From: Cololabis saira
Taxonomy: Eukaryota > Chordata > Actinopteri > Beloniformes > Belonidae
Direction of reading: 5' to 3'
Length of the DNA stretch: 64,000 nucleotides
NCBI RefSeq assembly: GCF_033807715.1
Contig: NC_084589.1
Location: 55,444,066 to 55,508,065 of the forward strand
Shown: in pieces, positions 11,601 through 20,866 of the stretch
How the letters are laid out: each line of letters opens with the position of its first letter
Numbering within the stretch: position 1 is the first letter of the stretch
Notes under the pieces: generated by a model
Database searches by the model: none
Told to the model about the DNA's origin: nothing
Seen by the model: only the letters and a program-made list of their open reading frames with translations
Made by a program: the position numbers and the translations under genes

Positions 11601-14600
11601 TTTTTCATCTCCAGCTGTGTCTCTGTAAATCTGTTGAAGTGTTTCACAGTACTCTGAAAACAGTTCCTCTCTCAGATTCATCTCTGTGACATCATCCATC
11701 ATGCTATTTATCTTTTCCACTGCACATTTGTCCCTGTTTCTCTTCACTTCTTTTAGAGATGTCACCATACTGAAATCTTGCTGAAGATTTTCAGTGATAG
11801 TGATAATCTGTGCAGATCCAGGTTTGCCTTTCCGTGCTGTTCGACCAAAAGCCTGAAGTTCCACTCTTTGGTTCTCTGAAAGGAAGGAGAGAATCACAAA
11901 GAGTCCCCCGTTATTGTTCACCTGTTTGGACACTTTAATGTCTGTGCCACGCCCAGCCAGGTTTGTGGCAACAATGACGTCTCCAGGAAAAAGTTCCTTT
12001 TCCATTTTGCTCAAACTGTCTTTGTCACTGCGGCAGTAGAGAATTATTTCACCTGGGACATTGCTTTTCAGGTCTTCGTAGATCTCGTTGGCTTTGTTGA
12101 TGGTTTCACAGATTACCAGGGCTGCTCTTCCACCCCTGTAGGAATTTGGCGAGATCTGAGCCATGACTGTACGTTTTATTTCAGATTTCCACTCTTCAGA
12201 TTTCTTCAGTGTACCTTTGACCTCAAACAACAACTTCCTGTTGAAAGTTGGCATTTTGCAGGCAGACAGGTTTGGATATAAGTCCTGCAAAAACAGAATA
12301 TCTGTTTTGCCGCCAAGTGTTCCTGTTGTTCCATATATCTTTCCCTCGTACTTCTTAAAAAGGGAGATGTTAGAAATATAGTTTGTAACTGTTGAAATTG
12401 TGCTCAATTTGATTTGGTGTTTAATCTCAACAAACTGTTGCAGGCCATCGCCCCATTTCTTATTCAGTTCTACAATACCAGTGGATCTGAAGTCCACAGG
12501 ACAGACATTGTTGTTTTCAACAACATAGTCCCGTCCTTCCCTCAGCTGCATCGCCAGAAAGCCATTCTGAACCCACGCTGACACTTTGCTTTCAATCAGA
12601 CTTTTCAAGAATCCGGGGATGCTGATTTTGTATTTGTTGTTTGTACACGGGGTGTACTGAATCTTCTCTGTGATAAAGTCTGCAATTGGCCTGATAAGAC
12701 TTTCTTCTGAGTCATAGAGAGGACAACACAAGCCTTCCTCCAAGACAAGAAACGTCAGCTCTGGGATTTGGTGTTTGTTGTACGGGCTAACCTTTCTGAG
12801 ACAGAGCAATCCCTTATCGTCTGGAGTGTAAATGGTAAACCCGTAAGGGATATAGTCCTCCAATTCTTCAAAAAATTCAACCATGGCATCCTGACTCACA
12901 GTTTTGAGTTGGTCAGGAAGGTTCTTCTCACTTTTGAAGATCGCCTCTGTAAACCCCATTGGCACAGTGTTGGTTTGTTCAGCAATATTTAAAATGTCCA
13001 TTGGGTCATCGATTCCAGTTTCTTCTGTGTTGATTGAGTCAAAGACGGCCTTGAAGAATGAGGCTGGAGGACCCTGGACAAAGGTCCTATGTCCTGAGGA
13101 CAGAAAGCCGTACTGAGAAACGTGGCCCCAGATCATGGCGAGGATGGTGTTCAGGTGCTCCATGGAGACCATGGGGCTGGACAGGTAGGTCAGCTGCACT
13201 CCCTGATCCAGCAGAAGGGAATCCACTTCATCAATTATAACGCACTGATAGCTGCGATCAGGTCTCACATCCTTCATCTCAAATATCTGGCGAAGGTGAT
13301 CTGCAGCGAAGGCATCAATGGTTCCATAGACCACATCCTTCTGGTAGCATTCTTTTCGATCCTCATCTTCTGTCTTGTTTGTGTTTGTGTCAACAGTAAT
13401 GTTAAAGTAGTTGTAGAACTCACTCCATTCTTCTGCATCTCTTTGACATAAGACTGAAGAGCTGGAAACCACATCTACTTTTTCACCTCTCAGCACACGC
13501 AGCACTGCAAACATGGCTATGACACAAGACTTTCCTTCTCCAGTTCCCATTTCCAAGAGTTTCCCATTATCAGATAAGGCCAAGAGGCACCAGCTCATCA
13601 TCTGGGTAGCCCTAGGAAACCACTTCCCTTTAGCTATGTGTAGGTGAACAGCATTGCATAAAACTGCCAGGACTTCTTGAAGGTCTTCTGTTTCCAGACT
13701 GTGACCCAGAGACTTTGCTCGCTGTACATCTTTGTGTTTGTCAATATCACCACTTTTGATGAGGTTTGTTACATACGTTACTACAGTCTCAGATTTACTC
13801 AGAGTCTGTTCATCTATGTCTTTCATCTGACGTATTTCATTAAAGAGCATGTCAACACTTTTGCATTTTTCATCTGCAAAGCTCTTTTCTAAATGTTGAA
13901 TGAGATTCTCAGTTGTATGTGAATCTATGAGCTCGAGGAGAGATCTGTTTCTCTCGTCTGTCCACTTGGATGAAACCTGGTATGTTGTCATCAGATGTAA
14001 AACTTTCATGATGGAAATGCAGTCTTCATCATGATGGTGGTGAGCTAATGCTCCAAGGAGGCTCAAGATCTCTGTTGGTGGCCAAAGTGATGGCACGCCA
14101 AGAGTGGAAGCCATTTGAAAGACTTCTTTTGCTTCTTCCTTTGAGCCTTGGAATTGCTCTGCACAGGGGAACAAGACATCCAAACACCATCGATTTGCAG
14201 CAGATGTCATGATTTTCCCATCTACTGATTCATTTGTAAGAACTTTGAGGAGATTCTCAACAATGGTCAAAACGAAGATCTGATTGGAAAGCAATGGCTT
14301 TCCAGTAATTTTATTAAAGACTTGGATGAACTCACTCTTGGTGTTTGTATCGATTAGATTTGTGTGGAGACCCTGAAAAAGACCCTTGATAAATCTGCAT
14401 TTCAATCCCATTTCTTCACTTTGGAACTTGTGTACGAGAGTCTCCATTACTTCTGCAGCAACAACTTCAGATTCATTCTGTTTGAGCTTTGACAGATCCA
14501 GTTTTTCCAAAGAACTTAAGCTTTTTGCATCAATGATGAAACCTCGAATTAGCTGAGGTTGTCTATTTTCCATCACGTCTTTGCCATGCTGAAAGTAATC

Positions 14601-17249
14601 AGAAACGAAGTCATCCAGTATACCATAGACAATGTCTGCTCCATAGACATCTCTGAGTGATGCGTCTGTCTTCATGTTTGTGTTTAGAGAAATTCCAAGG
14701 TTGTTGTAGAAGGCCGACCACTCCTCAGATTGCTCTTTTGAGTGATCAACAGAGCTCAGAACAATGTCCACTTTGTTTCCCATGTAGACACATGCGGCTG
14801 CAAACATTGCTATGACACATGGGTCTTCTTCTATTCCAACCAGTTGTGGTGCTCCAGTCTTCTTTTTTATCACCAGTACACACCAGTGCACCATGTGTTT
14901 CACTGTAGGCCACCAGCCTTTTGTGTCAAAAACTGCTTTACAGAGAAGAGAGAGACAGTTCTGTATGTTATCTTCATTCAAGGCTCCATCCTTTAAGGAA
15001 TATCTTGAAGATGGAGAATTTGTTGGTACATTTTCTAAATGTTTTACAACACCAGTGGTGATGTTCTTAATGAAACTAATTTCATCATCATCCAAATTCT
15101 GTGACATTTTTAACTCTGCCACAGCTGAAAGTAGACTGTGCTCATCTTTCCTTCTGAGAATCTTTTGGAAATCCTGGATGTCCATATTACCAAGGACCTG
15201 TGTGAGAGAGTGCCCGTGTTCATCCGTCCAGTCTGGAGATACGTCATTCACTTGTATCAATGTCAAGACTTTAACCACTGAATCGCCTTGTGCACATTTC
15301 TGTGACAGTTCTTTGAGCAGATTAAGTGCTTCAGTTGGAGACCATTGGTTTTTTTCTACAAGTGTTAGGATAATTTTTGTGGTTTCAGAGTGGGTTTGGA
15401 TTGAATCTGTGAGCTCTGATAAAAGAAGTTTCAAGCATTCTACTTCCATCTTTGTAATAAACACAGAGCTCCGTTCAACTGCCGTCTGCAGTGACGATGT
15501 GAGGACGCTCAGGAACTCAACAACAAAGATCTTCTCAGTGGAGAGCTCGTCTCCCATCCATCGTTTAGCGATGAGGACGGCATCAGCATTACACTCCCCA
15601 GTCTCATCCAAGAAGTGTATCAAGGTGAGATATAGGGCTTGAGTCAGTGTCAAACTTTCAGAATAATTGGATGCTGATTTGTCAATAGACCCCACCAGGA
15701 AGTGCACGTGGTCAGAGATGACTTGTAGGACAACTCCCTGAGAAGTTTCCAGAGACAGAGCGCTCAGCTCGGTGACGTAGACCTGGGTGTGCTGCAGAGT
15801 GCTGAGAGACGGTGGATCAATAATCCATTCACTGAAGAGCAGTTTGTCCAGAGCTGGGAGGATCTTCCCCAGCTGATCAGCTGTCAGTTCAGGGAGACTC
15901 AGATCTGAAACCTCAATGTCACATTTCAAAGAGAGGATTGCTAGAAAATCATCACTGCTCTTATCTGACTCGGCCTCAAATTCATCCAAATGTCCTTTCA
16001 GAACTTTTTTCTTCGACTCCTGTAAAATGGTGTCGGTAATTTGTTTTTCGTGCTGCTTTTCAGCTTGGTTCCTTGATTTTTGTAATCTTTGATTAAGCTC
16101 TTCTCTTTTTCTTTCCTCTTCTCTTCTCATTTCCTCTTCTCTCCTCCTATGCTCTTCTTCTCTTTTCCTCTCCTCTTCTCTTCTCATTTCCTCTTCTCTC
16201 CTCTTTTGCTCCTCTTGTCTTCTCATTTCCTCTTCTCTCCTCCTTTGCTCCTCTTGTCTTCTCATTTGCTCCTCTTGTCTTCTCCTTTCCTCTTCTCTTC
16301 TCATTTGCTCCTCTTGTCTTCTCCTTTGCTCCTCTTGTCTCCTCTTTTGCTCCTCTTCTCTTCTCATTTCCTCTTCTCTCCTCCTTTGCTCCGCTTGTCT
16401 TCTCTTTTGCTCCTCTTGTCTTCTCCTTTGCTCCTCTTGTCTTCTCATTTCCTCTTCTCTCCTCTTTTGTTCCTCTTGTCTTCTCCTTTGCTCCTCTTGT
16501 CTTCTCATTTCCTCTTCTCTCCTCTTTTGCTCCTCTTCTCTTCTCATTTCCTCTTCTCTCCTCCTTTGCTCCTCTTGTCTTCTCATTTGCTCCTCTTGTC
16601 TTCTCCTTTGCTCCTCTTGTCTTCTCCTTTGCTCCTCTTGTTTTCTCATTTCCTCTTCTCTCCTCTTTTGCTCCTCTTGTCTTCTCCTTTGCTCCTCTTG
16701 TCTTCTCATTTGCTCTTCTCTTCTCTTTTGCTCCTCTTGTCTCCTCCTTTGCTCCTCTTCTCTTCTCATTTGCTCTTGTCTCGTCCTTTGCTCCTCTTGT
16801 CTCCTCCTTTGCTCCTCTTGTCTTCTCATTTGCTCTTCTCTCCTCCTTTGCTCCTCTTCTCTTCTCATTTGCTCTTGTCTCGTCCTTTGCTCCTCTTGTC
16901 TCCTCCTTTGCTCCTCTTGTCTTATCATTTCCTCCTCTCTCCTCCTTTGCTCTTCTTCTCTTCTCATTTCTTCTTCTCTCCTCCTTTGCTCTTCTTCTCT
17001 TCTCCTCTCCTCTTCTCTTCTCATTTCCTCTCGATCCCTGACTTCCTTGTGAAAGCAGTATTCACACTTGTAGATACTATTGTGGCCAACATGTCTGAAG
17101 TATTCACCTCCATTGAACACGTAAACCTCCTGACCATGAACAGTCGCTCGGGAATAATCATTGAAGCTGCGGCATGGAGGTAGAACTCTAGAACAAATGC
17201 AACATCTCAGGCTGTTGCCCATGCTGTGTTCTGATGGTACGTTCCCCAT
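8601..17249 (-). CDS. Giant SecA-like ATPase with coiled coil and OTU-like tail
   Basis: Single open exon of 2,882 codons. The frame extends 13 codons upstream only through TTG; the first ATG (17249) has AAAATGG context, so it is chosen. Layout: MGNVPS myristoylation signal; Cys 16/19 and 62/65, a possible zinc site; Glu/Arg/Gln heptads (about 72-385); helical region; degenerate SecA NBD1 half (about 540-920); SecA NBD1 with Walker A GTGEGKS (1235-1241) and DEVD (1340-1343); a GTTGT motif near 1640; NBD2 with GRGTDI (1766-1771) and FGRTARKG (Arg1803, Arg1806); TPR-like stretch (about 1937-2010); Gly-rich hydrophobic segments (about 2110-2150, 2177-2197); OTU-like motifs (2574-2600). The core motifs and their order match SecA preprotein translocase ATPases. 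ATPase activity is likely; the substrate, and whether it translocates anything, are unknown. Fish databases may list it as SecA-like. SecA/OTU combinations are also known in arthropod endosymbiont effectors, so ancient transfer is possible but untested. Confidence 0.85.
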   Translation of the reverse strand: MGNVPSEHSMGNSLRCCICSRVLPPCRSFNDYSRATVHGQEVYVFNGGEYFRHVGHNSIYKCEYCFHKEVRDREEMRREEERRREEEQRRREEEMRREEEQRRREEEMIRQEEQRRRQEEQRTRQEQMRREEEQRRREEQMRRQEEQRRRQEEQRTRQEQMRREEEQRRRQEEQKRREEQMRRQEEQRRRQEEQKRREEEMRKQEEQRRRQEEQRRRQEEQMRRQEEQRRREEEMRREEEQKRREEEMRRQEEQRRRQEEQKRREEEMRRQEEQRRRQEEQKRRQAEQRRREEEMRREEEQKRRQEEQRRRQEEQMRREEERRRQEEQMRRQEEQRRREEEMRRQEEQKRREEEMRREEERKREEEHRRREEEMRREEERKREELNQRLQKSRNQAEKQHEKQITDTILQESKKKVLKGHLDEFEAESDKSSDDFLAILSLKCDIEVSDLSLPELTADQLGKILPALDKLLFSEWIIDPPSLSTLQHTQVYVTELSALSLETSQGVVLQVISDHVHFLVGSIDKSASNYSESLTLTQALYLTLIHFLDETGECNADAVLIAKRWMGDELSTEKIFVVEFLSVLTSSLQTAVERSSVFITKMEVECLKLLLSELTDSIQTHSETTKIILTLVEKNQWSPTEALNLLKELSQKCAQGDSVVKVLTLIQVNDVSPDWTDEHGHSLTQVLGNMDIQDFQKILRRKDEHSLLSAVAELKMSQNLDDDEISFIKNITTGVVKHLENVPTNSPSSRYSLKDGALNEDNIQNCLSLLCKAVFDTKGWWPTVKHMVHWCVLVIKKKTGAPQLVGIEEDPCVIAMFAAACVYMGNKVDIVLSSVDHSKEQSEEWSAFYNNLGISLNTNMKTDASLRDVYGADIVYGILDDFVSDYFQHGKDVMENRQPQLIRGFIIDAKSLSSLEKLDLSKLKQNESEVVAAEVMETLVHKFQSEEMGLKCRFIKGLFQGLHTNLIDTNTKSEFIQVFNKITGKPLLSNQIFVLTIVENLLKVLTNESVDGKIMTSAANRWCLDVLFPCAEQFQGSKEEAKEVFQMASTLGVPSLWPPTEILSLLGALAHHHHDEDCISIMKVLHLMTTYQVSSKWTDERNRSLLELIDSHTTENLIQHLEKSFADEKCKSVDMLFNEIRQMKDIDEQTLSKSETVVTYVTNLIKSGDIDKHKDVQRAKSLGHSLETEDLQEVLAVLCNAVHLHIAKGKWFPRATQMMSWCLLALSDNGKLLEMGTGEGKSCVIAMFAVLRVLRGEKVDVVSSSSVLCQRDAEEWSEFYNYFNITVDTNTNKTEDEDRKECYQKDVVYGTIDAFAADHLRQIFEMKDVRPDRSYQCVIIDEVDSLLLDQGVQLTYLSSPMVSMEHLNTILAMIWGHVSQYGFLSSGHRTFVQGPPASFFKAVFDSINTEETGIDDPMDILNIAEQTNTVPMGFTEAIFKSEKNLPDQLKTVSQDAMVEFFEELEDYIPYGFTIYTPDDKGLLCLRKVSPYNKHQIPELTFLVLEEGLCCPLYDSEESLIRPIADFITEKIQYTPCTNNKYKISIPGFLKSLIESKVSAWVQNGFLAMQLREGRDYVVENNNVCPVDFRSTGIVELNKKWGDGLQQFVEIKHQIKLSTISTVTNYISNISLFKKYEGKIYGTTGTLGGKTDILFLQDLYPNLSACKMPTFNRKLLFEVKGTLKKSEEWKSEIKRTVMAQISPNSYRGGRAALVICETINKANEIYEDLKSNVPGEIILYCRSDKDSLSKMEKELFPGDVIVATNLAGRGTDIKVSKQVNNNGGLFVILSFLSENQRVELQAFGRTARKGKPGSAQIITITENLQQDFSMVTSLKEVKRNRDKCAVEKINSMMDDVTEMNLREELFSEYCETLQQIYRDTAGDEKRAVVAVMNEFWGIWLQIHSEDIEQLKRDELQLRLKDDVSKAKSQSENQTSPSSSIYHYIKFGNIALDKKQWDVSTKLFEKAMNQDESWASIAFYNHAYCTIMQRNPDYLTNAITDLRKAKDSLEYLIEESLICLQFVKMSTATSTNNDPTSLEKQFTTKCNMYKSFDENITEAIKKLEEIRDKEKDALAKKSPVFSLVSSADEELQAEAYNLYNKGMKYIFAVEEEPTLWGALVVLFLGILQIVAGVLLTVFTFGTLAKVGMGLITEGVSDCIYGIEALVTGEFSWKSWAIEKAISIGISLISFGVGKLIKLVKQGFKAFKMALKGLGKKLKALPKFLSKQAKASFSQVTKTSMKNAIKSSSKHIVKEVIFKGLEKAQDALLKEILERIKTDLSKRIVEQVKTNIDNNPLNTLVDSIILSHLEHKEQLNDLLKDKDRRSDLLFIFKRYSKTALQPFKADLDWQNKLNSSIIKIMDAARAHTTGKAHTILTIIKTVHYGILAADATAAVLTLSDKFFLKLKEELNSFKKERSMTEKVEINDLSSSELEMLREFKQELAGTISELLADALVEVSHQKFFSHIVSSVQGKVNDAIREKAESGFNKVKDKFRDHQKQKAAKASKLSRSHAEKVKNPKTRGAILDVQFLSEVTGTKAVILTQDRRGKLTKMQVMNPTNKPASQTVTLIYTPKSAQYPDGRYDALINNTVIFTDGKTSLFHAFAQGIKPNAGQHEVTLEANRLRSMEAADLLRNPGQWEGLIKRSEWTQRVRGGNWYMAEGAEPNRIIKDSKTVTIPGVWKVKQYKEWQKHATQNPEIGKILNTDRQPPVRSMLEAKNMNLSGKLAQAMLKERAKSSPLDPNLITDVQKYRGHEFPAVYGPKKAHSPFADSKYEDFRSNLARTMSKDDVEGTFKLTILGAMMRQLDGGSSSNILQMKRKNTSRLAMFDHSFQEQSLKLVDGWFSRLQGSGVMTVDHHLTMTTWIKRKGYRDQNDPHTVQITNFLQ
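16095..17035 (-). repeat. Coding minisatellite encoding the Glu/Arg/Gln coiled coil
   Basis: About 940 bp of near-identical 21- and 18-bp units encode heptad-like blocks such as EEQRRRQ and EEMRREE within the SecA-like protein (about residues 72-385). Indels preserve frame, so length can vary without breaking the protein. The antisense strand is also open (Ser/Leu/Phe-rich), which is an artefact of the composition. Confidence 0.9.
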
Positions 17250-17305
17250 TTTGGCTGATTTAATCCTCAGTAAGGTGAAATTTTTCAAATCGAGGCAGTT
17301 TCAGT
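17250..17305 (-). other. Putative 5' UTR start of the coding exon (splice acceptor)
   Basis: On the minus strand a pyrimidine-rich TTTATCTTTCAG ends at 17306, giving a candidate acceptor 56 nt upstream of the ATG. A non-coding first exon probably lies further upstream (at higher coordinates), possibly beyond the mobile elements that begin at 17355. No promoter was identified. Confidence 0.5.
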
Positions 17306-17354
17306 CTGAAAGATAAATATATCAAAATCTACATTACTTTGACAAAACAGAAAA

Positions 17355-17530
17355 ATACAACCTGATCTCACAAAAATCCGTAAAATGCCCACGACCTCTC
17401 ACCACTATTTTCCGTGGTACCAACACGGAAAGTGGTATAATTACGTGTGGGCACCACGGATATTGTACCATGCAAAGTCAATGGGATCCGTGGTCGTGAT
17501 ATATACACGGATTATGACATTATTATTAGT
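17355..17530. repeat. Dispersed repeat, copy 1 (left part)
   Basis: Starts at about CCTGATCTCACAAAAATCC and is nearly identical to 35763-35945. It is interrupted by the HINE-like element and resumes at 20487. It resumes again at about 26397, after L1-A. The intact paralogue at 35763-35995 gives the empty-site sequence. Confidence 0.8.
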
Positions 17531-18254
17531 GCCACGGCTCCTCCAAAGCTATGCAATAGCAAGGAGGAGTAATGCCTCTGGCCTCTGGCCAGAGGCACTA
17601 TTGTTATTCTGCGGGTTTATTATTCCTCATCTTCCGGACAGATTTCGGTTCGCTACTCCTCCTACAGCTTTGAGAGAACGCGAAAAGTAAAAACGTAGAA
17701 ACGTGCGCCTTAATCGGGAATCGTGTGCTATGACTTTCATAAGCAATTGGCGTGCACGTTTTTGCGCAATGTGCACAAACGTGCGCGCTAAAACCCATCC
17801 GGAATGCATTGGGAGAACTTTGGAGCCTCACCACTCGCACACCGTTACTCGAAAAATTCTGAACCATGTTTGAAAGTTGTCCAACAGACACGCCAATTCC
17901 TGCCACGGTCTCCATTGACTGCAATGTAAAAAAAAGTTTTCTTCAAAAAAATATCATTTTTGTTTTCGACAACACATTTTAAGGAATATCTGAATAAAAA
18001 TAAGATTTACAGAATCTGCTAGGTTCTCTGTTTCTCAAAATGTTTTCGTTTTTCTGCTAAGAACTATGGTTTGATCACAAGGTGGAGTTATTTGAGGCAA
18101 GAGCTCAGCTGTTGACTGATTAGGCTGACCCAGAACTGGTCACATGACCCAGTCAGTACAGACTTCATATAGTATAACCTGGAAAATGGAGAAATCTGAA
18201 CCCTGACCTTTTGACCTTAGATGATCCCCAGTCCTGCTGGGAACAGGTTCATGG

Positions 18255-19815
<1,561 letters not shown>

Positions 19816-19818
19816 ATG

Positions 19819-20433
19819 TGTTATAGTGCAATATCTCTTGAATGGTTTGACATACAGAGTCATGGGTGATGTCATATGACTCAGTATCGAGTCCTTGACC
19901 GTCATTGGTGCAAATTAGCCCCGCCCCTTCTTCTGATTGGCCGATTCATTATATTCCAATATCTTTTGAATGGTTTGATGTACAGCGCCATGGGTGGTGT
20001 CATCTTACCCAGTATCGAGTCCTTGACCTTTATTGGTGCAAATTAGCCCCGCCCCTTCTTCTGATTGGCCGATACGTTATAGTCAAATATCTTTTGAATG
20101 GTTTGACATACAGAGTCATGGGTGGTGTCATAGGACTCAGTATCGAGTCCTTGACGTTCATTGATGCAAATTAGTCCCGCCCCTTCTTCTGATTGGCCAA
20201 TATGTTAAAGTCCAATATCTTTTGAAGGGTTTGACATAGAAAGGCAAGGGTGGTGTCATAGGACTCAGTATCGAGTCCTTGACGTTCATTGATGCAAATT
20301 AGCCCCGCCCCTTCTTCTGATTGACCGATATGTTATAGTCCAAAAACTTTTGAATGGTTTGACATAGAGAGTCATGGGTGGTGTCATTGGACTCGGTATT
20401 GAGTCCTTCACCTTTATTGCTTGTAAAATGTAC
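19819..20433. repeat. Tandem repeat, 128-bp unit, about 4.8 copies
   Basis: Units begin near 19823, 19950, 20078, 20206 and 20334. They share TTTTGAATGGTTTGACAT, CAGTATCGAGTCCTTGAC and CCCCGCCCCTTCTTCTGATT. Each full unit carries a GC-box-like CCGCCCC next to ATTGG, an inverted CCAAT box. Confidence 0.9.
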
Positions 20434-20866
20434 ACAAATGTGCAGCAGCCCGCCGTGGCACTCTCGAAATTTCTGTGAGGAAATTGTCTAGTTATTTATA
20501 TATTATTCTTTGTTATAGTGGCTAAATTATGCGTCGCAAGGTACTGTTTTTTTTTTTTTTTTTTTTTAATTCAAGATCTTTTTATTGAAATTTTCACAAA
20601 GTAATAAAGGTGAAATGCTGAATGTCAATTACAAATATTTTGAGTAGGCATGGGCATGTTGATCATAGCATACACCAGTGTACAAAATATAAAAAACAAT
20701 TAAACAGTATGAAAAAATATAAAATAGTAACAAAAACAGACTTCAGACCAAACTAATCCCTCCCATGTCACTGCCAGATTACTAATCACAATATGAGGTC
20801 ATTCTAACATCAAAAGCCTGCACTAGGAATACAAAAGAAATATGAAGTATAGTTCACAGGGTCTGG

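Noticed and set aside
16089..17183. 364-residue plus-strand ORF rich in Ser/Leu/Phe
   Set aside because: Antisense shadow of the coiled-coil minisatellite; no domain, and the composition explains the openness.
17249..17288. Start of the SecA-like ORF at 17288
   Set aside because: That codon is TTG. The first ATG, in good context and giving MGNVPS, is at 17249.
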